From: Actinomycetes bacterium
Lineage (GTDB): Bacteria > Actinomycetota > Acidimicrobiia > IMCC26256 > PALSA-610
Length of the DNA: 64,000 nt
Assembly: GCA_025360585.1 (NCBI GenBank)
Contig: JANYBW010000049.1
Coordinates: 1 to 64,000 of the forward strand
Direction of reading: 5' to 3'
A model generated the notes under the pieces. It was not told where the DNA came from, did no database searches, and saw only the letters and a program-made list of their open reading frames with translations. Shown here piece after piece: positions 1 through 8,488 of the stretch. The first letter of the stretch is position 1. Each line of letters begins with the position of its first letter. The position numbers and the translations under genes are program-made.

Positions 1-111
1 CAACATTTCGTCGGGGCGATTGAATGGCTTGAACAACAATCTGGTGGAACCACTCTGGTTGCAGCATCGATGCGCGGGCTCGCCCTCCCAGCCACGAACG
101 ATCCACGTTGA
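1..111 (+). CDS. C-terminal end of an unidentified protein (partial)
   Basis: Reading frame 1 is open from the window edge to a TGA at 109-111 and encodes the last 36 residues of a protein that begins outside the window. The end (GLALPATNDPR) does not match a C-terminus I recognise. A cytochrome P450 might be expected upstream of the following ferredoxin, but nothing in these residues supports that. It could also be a chance open frame. Confidence 0.35.
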   Translation, partial: QHFVGAIEWLEQQSGGTTLVAASMRGLALPATNDPR

Positions 112-164
112 TCTGCACCGCGCGTAGGGTGTCGCGACAGTCAACAGTGTGAATGAGGTTTGCT

Positions 165-359
165 ATGCGAGTGGTGATCGATACGGACGCGTGTAGTGGG
201 CATGGGCGTTGTTACGATTTGGCGCCTGTGTTGTTTACTGATGACGAGCGCGGCTACGGCCAGATTGTTGGCGATGGCAGTTTCACCGATGACCAACGCG
301 CCGCGGCGGACAAGGCCGTTCAGGCGTGTCCTGAACGGGCGATCACGATTGTTGATTGA
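165..359 (+). CDS. Ferredoxin, single [3Fe-4S] cluster type
   Basis: A 64-residue acidic electron-transfer protein. The cluster motif is C10-SGHGR-C16 with a third Cys at C56 followed by Pro (ACPERA). The position of the second cysteine of a 4Fe-4S motif is occupied by H13, as in the P450-associated ferredoxins of actinobacteria (CxxHxxC...CP), so a 3Fe-4S cluster is expected. An upstream in-frame ATG lies at 153, but I chose 165 because GAGG at 155-158 is spaced correctly for it. The gene converges on an aldehyde dehydrogenase. Its partner enzyme is not visible; it may lie left of the window. Confidence 0.85.
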   Translation: MRVVIDTDACSGHGRCYDLAPVLFTDDERGYGQIVGDGSFTDDQRAAADKAVQACPERAITIVD

Positions 360-395
360 GGGCCAGCGCGGCAACGATCTGCGGTGCGGTGCGAG

Positions 396-1871
396 TTACA
401 GCGGTAGTCCAACTGACTTGGTCTCTAAATACTGCTCGAAACCTTCGATGCCGTTTTGGCGGCCGATGCCGGAGTCTTTGTAGCCGCCATAGGGCATGTC
501 GGCGCCATACCAGAGTCCGTTGTTCACACTGATCGAACCGGTGCGGATTCGGCGAGCGACCGCGGTGGCCCGCTCGTTCGATGCTGAAAACACGCCACCC
601 GAGAGCCCGTAGCTACTTTCGTTCGCGATCCGCACGGCGTCGTCTTCGCCATCGTGCGCGATAATGCAGAGCACCGGCCCGAAGATCTCTTCTTGCGCGA
701 TGCGCATGGAGTTATCAACGTTGGTGAACAATGTCGGCTCAACGTAGTAGCCCTTAGGCAGATGCGCAGGGCGGCCGCCACCAACCACAAGCTTGGCCCC
801 TTCGGCTTGGCCAGTTTCGATGTAGCTGAGCACGCGTTGTTGTTGCTTCGCGCTAATGAGCGGGCCCATAAATACTTCGGCACTCTGCGGATCGCCGTAC
901 GGCACGCCAGCCATTGCGACGGCGGCGAGGTCTACTGCTTCTTCGAGCCGTTCGCGAGGTACGAGCACTCGCGTCTGCATCGCACAGCCTTGGCCGCCGT
1001 GCATGCAGACGGCAGCAGTCGCGGGCAAAACTGCAGCAAAATCGGCGTCATCGAGCACGATCGCGGCTGATTTGCCCCCGAGTTCGAGGAAGACGCGCTT
1101 CAGTGTTGCCGCGCCCTTTTCCATAATGCGCTTACCGACGGCCGTCGAGCCGGTGAAAGAAATCAAATCAACCATCGGCGACAACGTGAGCTCTTCGCCA
1201 ACAAGATGATCGAGCGAGGTCACAACATTGAATACGCCAGCAGGAATATCGGTTTTTTCGGCAACCAACCTACCGAGACGAGTTGCGTTCCAAGGCGTAT
1301 CGGGTGCAGGTTTGAGAATGGTCGTATTGCCGGTTGCGAGGACTTGACCAATTTTGTTGATCGTGACTTCGAAGGGATAGTTCCACGGAACGATGCAACC
1401 AACCACGCCGATCGCTTCTTTCCAAATGGCGCGACGGCTGGCCATTCCGAACGGCGACGCTTCGCCCATGTCGCGGTCCCATTCGAATCGATCAATCATT
1501 TCCATTGGCCAGAGCAAACCCTCGGCGAGGGGACCGTCGAGCTGCGCCATGTAGGTGAGCAAACGAGGTGCGCCAACTTCGGCGATGAGTTCCTCGCGGA
1601 GTTGTTCTTGTTCTTCCACGAGCGCGTCTTGGAGTTGTTGTAAGCAACGCTTGCGGAGCTCGCGATTCGTAGACCAGTCGGTTTCATCGAATGCGCGCCG
1701 CGCCGCGGCGATCGCTCGTTGCATGTCGGCAGTATCAGCGTCCGCCACGTGGCCGAGCACTTCTTCGGTCGCGGGATTGATGTTGTCGAACTGTTTACCG
1801 CTCGACGCGTCGACAAGTTGACCGTCGATCATCATGCGGGTTTCGCCAATGAAAAGTGGGGTTTCGCTCAT
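396..1871 (-). CDS. Aldehyde dehydrogenase family protein
   Basis: A 491-residue NAD(P)-dependent aldehyde dehydrogenase of normal family length, oxidising an aldehyde to its acid. Oxyanion-hole N164 is in VPWNYPF, general base E263 in LELGGK, nucleophile C296 in GGQGCAMQTR, and the late EEIFGPVL motif is present. It is the last gene of a three-gene run on the minus strand (LLM oxidoreductase, SDR, ALDH), only 8 bases after the SDR stop. The set reads as successive alcohol-to-aldehyde-to-acid oxidation. The substrate cannot be told from sequence. Confidence 0.92.
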   Translation of the reverse strand: MSETPLFIGETRMMIDGQLVDASSGKQFDNINPATEEVLGHVADADTADMQRAIAAARRAFDETDWSTNRELRKRCLQQLQDALVEEQEQLREELIAEVGAPRLLTYMAQLDGPLAEGLLWPMEMIDRFEWDRDMGEASPFGMASRRAIWKEAIGVVGCIVPWNYPFEVTINKIGQVLATGNTTILKPAPDTPWNATRLGRLVAEKTDIPAGVFNVVTSLDHLVGEELTLSPMVDLISFTGSTAVGKRIMEKGAATLKRVFLELGGKSAAIVLDDADFAAVLPATAAVCMHGGQGCAMQTRVLVPRERLEEAVDLAAVAMAGVPYGDPQSAEVFMGPLISAKQQQRVLSYIETGQAEGAKLVVGGGRPAHLPKGYYVEPTLFTNVDNSMRIAQEEIFGPVLCIIAHDGEDDAVRIANESSYGLSGGVFSASNERATAVARRIRTGSISVNNGLWYGADMPYGGYKDSGIGRQNGIEGFEQYLETKSVGLPL

Positions 1872-1879
1872 GTGAACTC

Positions 1880-2710
1880 CTAGAACTCAAACGGAATAAG
1901 GCCAGCAAGCATTTTGACGATCGGCGCTTCGAAGGCATCGGTGATCGCAGCATTGACGTGGCCTTGATCCACGAGCAATGAAACGCCGTTCACGCCGCTC
2001 GCCGCATCGGAACAAAGAAACAACATCACATCGGCCATTTGCTGCGGAACCAAGGTGTCGACTCCTGCGGCCGCGCGGTAATCCGAACCGAATCCGAGCC
2101 ACATGTCGGCATTCGCTCGGGCGAGGGGAGTATCGGTCGGGCCCGGCAGAATCGCATTGATGCGCATGCCTTGCTGCAACATCGAAAAGGAACTCTGGGC
2201 TACGTAGCAGTTGATTGCTTGTTTGCTGAAGCTGTATGCGTCGGTGCCGTCATGATCGGCGACCCACTTGGCCATCGTGTCCCACTCAGTGTTGGCCAAA
2301 AAGTCCTGGACTTGCGCGATGTTTTGCATCCAGCCCAAACCAGCCACCGAAGAAATCATGCTGACCGCGCTGCCGCGGCCAAGCGTGCCGCGAACGATCA
2401 ATTGTTCAATGAGGTATCGCTGCGCGGTGAAGTTGATCAACATGATGCCCGGCGTGCCGTCGGCAACCCCAGCACACGCGAACACGGCATCGATCGATCC
2501 GGTCAATTGGCCGATTGCGCTGTCCACGTTGTCGCGGTTGCGGAGATCGATTTGGATTGACTGATCGACAGGAAACGTCACGTTGGCAACATCAAGCGCG
2601 ATCACTTTGGCGCCCAAAGCAGTTGCGCCCTGGGCGACCGCGGCACCCATGCCGGTTGCCGCACCGATCACCAAAACCGTTTTGCCGTCGTACCGCAGGC
2701 GGTCGCTCAT
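1880..2710 (-). CDS. SDR family NAD(P)-dependent oxidoreductase
   Basis: A 276-residue classical short-chain dehydrogenase/reductase. The Rossmann motif GAATGMG is at residues 16-22, the catalytic serine lies in SMISSVAG around residue 120, and the Y159-x3-K163 pair is in YSFSK. The usual NNAG motif is replaced by ACAG. The helix before the active site contains a short insertion (about residues 127-155), as in 3-alpha-hydroxysteroid dehydrogenase-like SDRs. It sits between the LLM gene (120 bp upstream) and the ALDH gene (8 bp downstream), so cotranscription with ALDH is likely. Probably an alcohol or sterol dehydrogenase; substrate unknown. Confidence 0.9.
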   Translation of the reverse strand: MSDRLRYDGKTVLVIGAATGMGAAVAQGATALGAKVIALDVANVTFPVDQSIQIDLRNRDNVDSAIGQLTGSIDAVFACAGVADGTPGIMLINFTAQRYLIEQLIVRGTLGRGSAVSMISSVAGLGWMQNIAQVQDFLANTEWDTMAKWVADHDGTDAYSFSKQAINCYVAQSSFSMLQQGMRINAILPGPTDTPLARANADMWLGFGSDYRAAAGVDTLVPQQMADVMLFLCSDAASGVNGVSLLVDQGHVNAAITDAFEAPIVKMLAGLIPFEF

Positions 2711-2810
2711 GAGATCGTGTCCCCTTCAAGGATCAGTGGTAGTCCGACAGTATTGCCAGGAAACGTAGCGGGGGTCAATGCGGTTTGGGTTGGGAACGTA
2801 GGCCCCGTTT

Positions 2811-2843
2811 ACGCCGGGATTATGCCGGGATTACGCCGGGATC
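2811..2843. repeat. 11-bp tandem repeat, three copies, over a stop codon
   Basis: Three head-to-tail copies of an 11-bp unit (acgccgggatt, atgccgggatt, acgccgggatc). The stop codon of the LLM gene (2831-2833, minus strand) lies inside the array, so the 3' end of that gene has been made or altered by the duplication. Confidence 0.8.
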
Positions 2844-3811
2844 GCGGCGGCCATCGTCGCGCGGACAGTGGCTGCTCGATCCTCACCCCACGGACACGGA
2901 AACACGATGGGCACGGTTACGCCGTTGTCGACGTATTCCTGCACGCCCGCGCGAACGTGGGCAGCATCGCCCAGAATTTGAATGGCGTCCAACATGCGAT
3001 CGCTGATCGCGGCGACCGAACCTTCACGGTTGCGTTCGGCATGGGCCGCTCGCAACGCAATGATGTCGTCGCCGAAGCCCGCTCGCGAAAAGTTGTTGCC
3101 GTATGCGTCGACTACCGCGTACGAAAACAGATCTTTTCGACCGGCGTCGGCGTAACGGTCGCGGTCGGTGACGGCACAGTGGATGTACGCGTAAATATCG
3201 GCGTTGCCGCCGCGCCGTACTTGTTCGATCGACCACGGAACGTGCGAGGCTGGGAGGTAATTGAGTAAGACTCCATCGGCGATTTCGCCCGCAACCGCGA
3301 GCATCGTTGGATTGAGCGCTCCGATGATGAGTTTCGGTTTGCGTTCGCCCATCCGAACGCCGAGGCGAAACCGTTTCACTGTGTAAAAGTCGCCGGAAAA
3401 GCTAACCGTTTCGCCCGAGAGACATTCACGAACCAGCGCGACGTATTCGCGCATCTGCGCGATCGGACGGTCGCTGTACTGCGCTCCGTGCCATTGCCCC
3501 GCAACCACGGGTGAAGAAATACCGATTCCCAAAAACACATCGCGGTCGGGGGCCAAGCTTTGGAGCGTGGCCGCGGCCATTGCGGTGAGCGAAGGAGTGC
3601 GGAGTTGTAACGCGAGAACACCGGTGCCGAGCCCGAGCGTTGGCGCCGCCATACTCGCTGCGCCTAACACTGCGAAACCTTCGGTGGCATTTGCTTCAGC
3701 GATCCAATACGACGAATAGCCGAGCTCCTCAGCCCAACGAGCCAAATTCATCTGAAACGGTGCGCCGAGCGTTTGGACTGGTGCTGAAGAAACTCCGTAG
3801 GAAATTGTCAT
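2831..3811 (-). CDS. LLM class (luciferase-like) oxidoreductase, probably F420-dependent
   Basis: A 326-residue bacterial luciferase-like TIM-barrel oxidoreductase. The N-terminus (ISYGVSSAPVQTLG), the early AEELGYSSYWIAEA strand-helix and the GLGTGVLALQLRTP segment are typical of F420-dependent actinobacterial members. F420 genes (cofD, cofE) occur at 21-23 kb, so the cofactor is available; FMN use cannot be excluded. First gene of a minus-strand run with SDR and ALDH. The ATG at 3809-3811 has an AGGA ribosome site within an 18-bp sequence that is duplicated just upstream. The stop lies in a tandem repeat. Confidence 0.85.
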   Translation of the reverse strand: MTISYGVSSAPVQTLGAPFQMNLARWAEELGYSSYWIAEANATEGFAVLGAASMAAPTLGLGTGVLALQLRTPSLTAMAAATLQSLAPDRDVFLGIGISSPVVAGQWHGAQYSDRPIAQMREYVALVRECLSGETVSFSGDFYTVKRFRLGVRMGERKPKLIIGALNPTMLAVAGEIADGVLLNYLPASHVPWSIEQVRRGGNADIYAYIHCAVTDRDRYADAGRKDLFSYAVVDAYGNNFSRAGFGDDIIALRAAHAERNREGSVAAISDRMLDAIQILGDAAHVRAGVQEYVDNGVTVPIVFPCPWGEDRAATVRATMAAAIPA

Positions 3812-3840
3812 AGTCCTGCGAAGCTATTCGCTACCTTCAT
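3808..3840 (-). CDS. Possible 10-codon leader peptide overlapping the LLM start
   Basis: The outer copy of the duplicated start region reads ATG plus nine codons (MKVANSFAGL) and ends in TGA, sharing the ATGA overlap with the LLM start codon. It has its own AGGA site. The arrangement would couple LLM translation to the leader. It may equally be a neutral by-product of the duplication. Confidence 0.3.
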   Translation of the reverse strand: MKVANSFAGL

Positions 3841-3854
3841 AGTCCTGCGAAGCT
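3808..3854. repeat. Duplicated 18-bp ribosome-site/start-codon sequence
   Basis: The 18-mer tcatagtcctgcgaagct occurs at 3808-3825 and again at 3837-3854. Read on the minus strand each copy contains AGGA, two bases, then ATGA. The inner copy is the start of the LLM gene. The outer copy opens a 10-codon reading frame (3808-3840) whose TGA overlaps the LLM ATG. Confidence 0.85.
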
Positions 3855-3855
3855 G

Positions 3856-3909
3856 ATCGCGTCGCTGGGACCGCCTGAGCCAATCGCGTCGCTGGGACCG
3901 CCTGAGCCA
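3856..3909. repeat. 27-bp perfect tandem duplication
   Basis: Two identical adjacent 27-bp units (3856-3882 and 3883-3909), each beginning atcgcgtcgctggg and ending cctgagcca. They fill the space between the LLM start and the stop of the SRPBCC gene, where the LLM promoter would lie. No coding potential seen. Confidence 0.85.
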
Positions 3910-3918
3910 TTCGAATGG

Positions 3919-4353
3919 TCATGCCGTGAAATGTCCGGCGAGCCGGGTCAGGTTACGTTTCCAGATCCAGCGCAATATTGGCTTCGCGGCGAACGCCCCG
4001 ATGGGACCGCCCATCCACCACGGGAAGCGCAACTTCTCTTTCCAGGTGAAACGAGTCTTGCCGTCTTTACGTTGCTTCAGCGTGAACACGCCACTGCCGC
4101 GCACGACCCCTACGTGGCGGATGCCCATTGCCTTTCGGGGTTTCCAAACCGTGATGGTCATGACATCGCGGGTGCGAAACGGCCCAACCTTGGTCACGCA
4201 CACAAACTCGGTGCCGACTCCCTGGCGCTGTCGGCTCAGAAAATCAATCGATTCCGCGTCAGCCATCCATTCCACGTGGCGTTCTATCGATTCGAGATAG
4301 TCCCAAAGTTCGGCTGCTGTGGCGTTGATGACGGTGGCGACTTTGATTCGCAT
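3919..4353 (-). CDS. SRPBCC (START-like) family protein
   Basis: A 144-residue START/Bet v1-like fold protein, a hydrophobic-ligand-binding cavity family that includes polyketide cyclases. It begins MRIKVATVINATAAELWDYL, the usual first strand and helix, with ERHVEWM and GVGTEFVCVTKVGPF following, and a basic/aromatic C-terminal helix (LRWIWKRNLTRL). The frame is open further upstream, but residues before this Met overlap the divergent flavoprotein start and look non-homologous. Its start is 54 bp from lpdA, so the two likely share a divergent promoter region. Ligand unknown. Confidence 0.8.
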   Translation of the reverse strand: MRIKVATVINATAAELWDYLESIERHVEWMADAESIDFLSRQRQGVGTEFVCVTKVGPFRTRDVMTITVWKPRKAMGIRHVGVVRGSGVFTLKQRKDGKTRFTWKEKLRFPWWMGGPIGAFAAKPILRWIWKRNLTRLAGHFTA

Positions 4354-4407
4354 TTCATGAGGCTCGCACACCCCGAACGGCTGGCTGTGAACGTAGGCTT
4401 CGTCGCA

Positions 4408-5772
4408 ATGCCCATTCGTTTTGTCATCATCGGCGGCGGCCCGGCTGGTAACACCGCCGCAACTGTCGCCGCATCCCACGGCGCGGAGGTCACGATCATC
4501 GAACGTGATGTCATTGGCGGCGCCGCGCACCTCTGGGATTGCATCCCGAGTAAGGCGATGATCGCAACCGGCGGGGAGCTTGCGGAAATCGCGCGTGCTC
4601 GGGTGATGGGCCTCGAAGCCGAAGCGCGTCTCGATCTTGCCGCATTGCGTGAACGGTTGGCTTCAATCGAAACCCGGCTCCGCGATTCGGTCCACACCCT
4701 GTTGACGAGTCAAAACGTCCGCATGATTCGCGGTACAGGACGCTTCGCAAGCACGAACGAAATCATCGCGACGCATACCGAAGATGGCCGCGAAGAAATC
4801 ATCCAAGCCGACGCGATCTTGATCGCGACCGGAAGCCGCCCGCGGATCCCCGATTGGGTGACGGTGGATGGTGAGCGAGTCCTCACGACCAGGCAGGCCT
4901 ATCCGCCGCCCGAAATGCCCAGCCATCTTGTGGTGGTCGGCTCGGGGGTGACAGGAGTGGAATTCACCCATATGTTCAGTGCGCTCGGCGCGCAGGTTTC
5001 GTTGGTCGTGTCGCGGAATCAAGTCTTGCCGTCAAAAGATCCCGAAGTCGCTGCGGTTTTGGAAGATGAATTCACGCGTCGCAATGTGCGGTTGTTGAAG
5101 GGCGCTCGCGCGAGCGCAATTATCCGCACGGAACATGGTGTGCACGTTGAATGCGACGATGGCCGCCATATCGATGGCTCGCACGTCGTGCTTGCAATCG
5201 GTTCGGTTCCGAACACCGATGGGTTGGATTGCGCAAAGGCCGGCATCGAAGTCGATCAAAACGGTTACGTGCCCGGGAACCGGCATTGCCAAACGAACGT
5301 TGCCCATATCTATAGCGCTGGTGACGTGTCGGGGCGGCTGCCGTTGTCGTCCGTGGCGTCGATGCAAGGTCGCAAGATTGCCGAGCATGTTGTCGGCCTG
5401 ACGGGAGTCGCTCACCGGCATCTTGATTACGACAAAGCGGCGTCCGCGATATTTACTGATCCCGAGATTGCCGACGTTGGCATCGCCGAAGCGGAAGGAT
5501 TTGCGGCGGGCCGCAAGCTGCGGGTGACGAAAGTTCCGTATTCATCGAATGCGAAAGCCTTGATCATGGGCGACCCGCGCGGGTTTGTCAAAGTACTCAG
5601 CGACCCGGCAACCGGCGAAGTGCTGGGTGGCTCGATCGTCGGGCGCGGCGCGGCGGAATTGATCAGCGTGATCGCGGTTGCGGTGTCGAACCGACTGACC
5701 GTGAGCGACATTGTCGATTCGTTGCTTGTGCACCCTGCCTTGGCCGAATCGCTCGCCGAAGCCGCGTACTAA
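4408..5772 (+). CDS. lpdA: NAD(P)H-quinone dehydrogenase, LpdA type flavoprotein
   Basis: A 454-residue two-dinucleotide-binding flavoprotein. FAD motif GGGPAG at residues 9-14, central ATGSRPR, NAD(P) motif VVGSGVTGVEF, second FAD motif IYSAGD, then the dimerisation domain. It follows mycobacterial LpdA rather than lipoamide dehydrogenase: the redox pair CxxxxC is reduced to C45 (A40 replaces the first Cys, GGAAHLWDCIPSK). The C-terminal HPxxxE element is kept (H442, E447). Expected to reduce quinones with NAD(P)H. The start was placed at the Met before the Rossmann strand; the frame is open about 160 codons further, antisense to the SRPBCC gene. Confidence 0.85.
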   Translation: MPIRFVIIGGGPAGNTAATVAASHGAEVTIIERDVIGGAAHLWDCIPSKAMIATGGELAEIARARVMGLEAEARLDLAALRERLASIETRLRDSVHTLLTSQNVRMIRGTGRFASTNEIIATHTEDGREEIIQADAILIATGSRPRIPDWVTVDGERVLTTRQAYPPPEMPSHLVVVGSGVTGVEFTHMFSALGAQVSLVVSRNQVLPSKDPEVAAVLEDEFTRRNVRLLKGARASAIIRTEHGVHVECDDGRHIDGSHVVLAIGSVPNTDGLDCAKAGIEVDQNGYVPGNRHCQTNVAHIYSAGDVSGRLPLSSVASMQGRKIAEHVVGLTGVAHRHLDYDKAASAIFTDPEIADVGIAEAEGFAAGRKLRVTKVPYSSNAKALIMGDPRGFVKVLSDPATGEVLGGSIVGRGAAELISVIAVAVSNRLTVSDIVDSLLVHPALAESLAEAAY

Positions 5773-5780
5773 TGCCCTGC

Positions 5781-5812
5781 CATCGCTGGGAGCCATCGCT
5801 GGGAGCCATCGC
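5781..5812. repeat. 13-bp tandem duplication in a convergent intergenic gap
   Basis: Two copies of catcgctgggagc (5781-5793, 5794-5806) plus a partial third copy, between the lpdA and phzF-like stops. The core cgctggga resembles the 27-bp repeat near 3.9 kb. Confidence 0.7.
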
Positions 5813-5824
5813 GAATTTCGCGCG

Positions 5825-6649
5825 TCATCGCAACGTGCCGGTGAATACCGTGACTGCGTGGCCGCGCAACCGCACGTACTCGCCAGCAGGTTCGCATTCA
5901 ACAATTCCGCCGCGTGCGCTGATTTGTTTGCCAACGACCACAGGCTTGCCGAGCCGCCCGGCCCAATACGGACCGTGCACACAATGCGCGCTGCCCGTAA
6001 CGGGATCTTCGTCGATGCCGTGGCCCGGTGCGAAATAGCGCGACACAAAATCGAACTGCGGATCATCACTGGGGGCGGTCACCGCGTAGCTCTCATCGCG
6101 GTCGCGCAACAACGCGAAGTTTGGTGTGAGCTCGCGAAGTTCAGCTTCCGACGCCACCACGATTAAGCGATATTCATTGGGGTGATAGCCCGTAAATACG
6201 GGTTGCTGCACTCCGAGCGCATCGAGAATATATGGGTCACAGGGCGCGGCATTCGCGGCGAGCGATGGCAACGCCAGCTCGATACGACCGTCGGCGGTGC
6301 GGTGCGCTCGAAGCTCGCCGCTCACTTGCGTCGTGAAGCGAACTGGTTGATCGGCAGCGAGATAACCGCCATCCCAAAGGGCATGGGCTGATGCGAGCGT
6401 GGCGTGGCCACACAGTCGTACCTCGACGGTGGGCGTGAACCAACGCAGCCCGAATGTCGCGCCCGGAGATATCGGATTGGCGACGGTCACGAAGGCGGTT
6501 TCGGCCAAGTTCATTTCGGCCGCGAAGTGCTGCATCCAGGTCGCGTCCGCCGCGTGCTGATCGTCAATAGCGAGCATTACGACAACAGCTGAGTTGCCAC
6601 CGAAAACTTCGGTCGTAAACGCGTCGATATGAAACAGCGGTGCGGTCAT
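5825..6649 (-). CDS. PhzF family isomerase/epimerase
   Basis: A 274-residue member of the PhzF phenazine-biosynthesis/diaminopimelate-epimerase fold family, close to the usual length. The N-terminus (HIDAFTTEVFGGNSAVVV), catalytic glutamate in NLAETAFV around residue 50, LCGHATLASAHAL, and the C-terminal GxDEDPVTGSAHC motif are all present. No other phenazine gene is nearby, so it is one of the many PhzF homologues of unknown substrate. It follows accA on the same strand after a 40-bp gap and converges on lpdA. Confidence 0.9.
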   Translation of the reverse strand: MTAPLFHIDAFTTEVFGGNSAVVVMLAIDDQHAADATWMQHFAAEMNLAETAFVTVANPISPGATFGLRWFTPTVEVRLCGHATLASAHALWDGGYLAADQPVRFTTQVSGELRAHRTADGRIELALPSLAANAAPCDPYILDALGVQQPVFTGYHPNEYRLIVVASEAELRELTPNFALLRDRDESYAVTAPSDDPQFDFVSRYFAPGHGIDEDPVTGSAHCVHGPYWAGRLGKPVVVGKQISARGGIVECEPAGEYVRLRGHAVTVFTGTLR

Positions 6650-6689
6650 TGCTTGAGTCTCGCGGAACGAACCTTACTGACGGCGTGAA

Positions 6690-8468
6690 TTATTCGATGA
6701 CGATGAGCGTGTCGCCGGCGCCGACGGATTCGCCAACGTTTGCGAGCACTTCTTTTACTGTTCCTGTTTTTTCGGCCGCGATGTTATTTTCCATCTTCAT
6801 CGCTTCGAGTACGAGCAGGTTCTGGCCGATCTCGACCGCATCGCCAGCCTCGACCAAGATCTTCAGGATCGTGCCCTGCATTGGAGCAGCGACCGTCCCG
6901 GACCCGGAGCCGCCGGCGCCGCCCGAACTCCCCGCAGCACGCGGGCGTGCCTTGGCGTTGCCCGCGCCGCCTACCGATGGTGCGCTCATCGCGCCTTCTG
7001 GCACCCAAACCTTCACCGAGAAGCGTTTGCCGTTCACTTCAACGGGCATCGAGCGTTCGATCAACCGCTCGCCAGTATCATCGCCGGAAACGACGGGCGC
7101 ATCGGGGTTGATGAACAATGAGTTGTCGATTTCGTCTTCGACCCATTTGGTGGAGTGGTTCGCAGACGCAAAATCGTCGGTAGCGAGCAACACTCTGTGG
7201 GCCGGAATCGTGGTTTTGACCCCAACGATTTCGAACTCGTCGAGCGCTCGTAAGATTCGTTTGATTGCTCGGTCGCGATCCGGTGCCCAGACGATCAGCT
7301 TGCCAACCAGGTTGTCGTAATACTGCGAGATCGTGTCGCCTTCTTCGTAACCGCCATCCCAACGGACACCCGGGCCCGATGGAATTCGTAAACGGGTGAT
7401 GGTCCCCGGCGACGGCATGAAACCCTTGGCCGAATCTTCCGCGTTGATCCGAACTTCGATTGCGTGACCGTTGCACACCACCTTGTTTTGTTTGATCGTG
7501 AGCTTTTCACCCTGCGCGACGCGAATCTGTAGCGCGACGAGGTCGAGACCCGTAACCTCTTCTGTGACGCAATGCTCGACTTGGAGCCGCGTGTTCATCT
7601 CCAAAAAGAAGAAGTCGCCGTCTTGGTAAAGCATCTCGACGGTGCCGGCGCCCACATAGCCACACGCGAGCGCGACTTTCACCGCAGCTTCGCCCATCGC
7701 GACGCGGGTCTCGGCGGGCAACGCCGGCGCAGGCGCTTCTTCGATGAGTTTTTGGTGACGACGTTGCGTCGAACAGTCTCGGTCGCCGAGGTAGATCCCG
7801 TTGCCGTGTTGATCGCAAAAAACTTGCAGCTCAATATGGCGCGGCCGGGTGAGGTAGCGCTCCATGTAGCACTCGTCACGCCCGAAATACGCCGTCGATT
7901 CACGCTGTGCGGATTCGAGGCACGCTGCGGCTTCGGATTCTGAGGGGACGACCTTCATGCCTCGACCGCCGCCGCCGTAGGCCGCCTTGATCGCGATCGG
8001 ATACCCAAATTGTGCGCCGAAGGCGTGAATCTCAGCGACGTTGCTGATCATTTCGGTGGTGCCGGGCACGGATTCGACGCCCGCTGCGGCGGCCGCGATC
8101 CGCGAAGAAATCTTGTCGCCCATGACCACGATCGACGCGGACGGGGGACCGATCCAAGCCACGCCGAGGTCGCTGATTGCCTGCGCAAAGTCGGCATTTT
8201 CAGAGAAAAACCCATAGCCCGGATGTACGCCGTCGGCTCCGGATTGGCGAATCGCGTCGAGAATTGCCTCAATATTGAGGTAGCTCTCCGCGGCGGTCTG
8301 GCCGCCGAGCGCGTACGCTTCGTCTGCGAACCGCACGTGGAGTGCGTTGCGATCGAGCTCGGAATACACCGCGACGGTGGCGATACCGAGTTCGCGACAG
8401 GTGCGCATCACTCGGACAGCGATTTCGCCGCGGTTGGCTACAAGGACTTTGGTAATGGGCTTCGGCAC
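6690..8468 (-). CDS. accA: Acetyl/propionyl-CoA carboxylase alpha subunit (biotin carboxylase + BCCP)
   Basis: A 592-residue fusion of biotin carboxylase and biotin carboxyl carrier protein. It begins with the carboxylase N-terminus (KVLVANRGEIAVRVMRTCRELG), then the ATP-grasp region with the glycine-rich GGGGRGMK loop and EMNTRLQVEH. A Gly/Ala-rich linker leads to the biotinyl domain with VLEAMKME, the Lys being the biotin site. It would pair with a separate carboxyltransferase beta subunit (not in this window) to make malonyl- or methylmalonyl-CoA. It is divergent from birA, whose product biotinylates it; the starts are 20 bp apart. Confidence 0.95.
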   Translation of the reverse strand: MPKPITKVLVANRGEIAVRVMRTCRELGIATVAVYSELDRNALHVRFADEAYALGGQTAAESYLNIEAILDAIRQSGADGVHPGYGFFSENADFAQAISDLGVAWIGPPSASIVVMGDKISSRIAAAAAGVESVPGTTEMISNVAEIHAFGAQFGYPIAIKAAYGGGGRGMKVVPSESEAAACLESAQRESTAYFGRDECYMERYLTRPRHIELQVFCDQHGNGIYLGDRDCSTQRRHQKLIEEAPAPALPAETRVAMGEAAVKVALACGYVGAGTVEMLYQDGDFFFLEMNTRLQVEHCVTEEVTGLDLVALQIRVAQGEKLTIKQNKVVCNGHAIEVRINAEDSAKGFMPSPGTITRLRIPSGPGVRWDGGYEEGDTISQYYDNLVGKLIVWAPDRDRAIKRILRALDEFEIVGVKTTIPAHRVLLATDDFASANHSTKWVEDEIDNSLFINPDAPVVSGDDTGERLIERSMPVEVNGKRFSVKVWVPEGAMSAPSVGGAGNAKARPRAAGSSGGAGGSGSGTVAAPMQGTILKILVEAGDAVEIGQNLLVLEAMKMENNIAAEKTGTVKEVLANVGESVGAGDTLIVIE

Positions 8469-8488
8469 AGTTTCGTATCCTACGAGCC

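Noticed and set aside
3931-4407. N-terminal extension of lpdA
   Set aside because: It runs antisense through the SRPBCC gene; the flavin-binding strand begins right at the Met at 4408.
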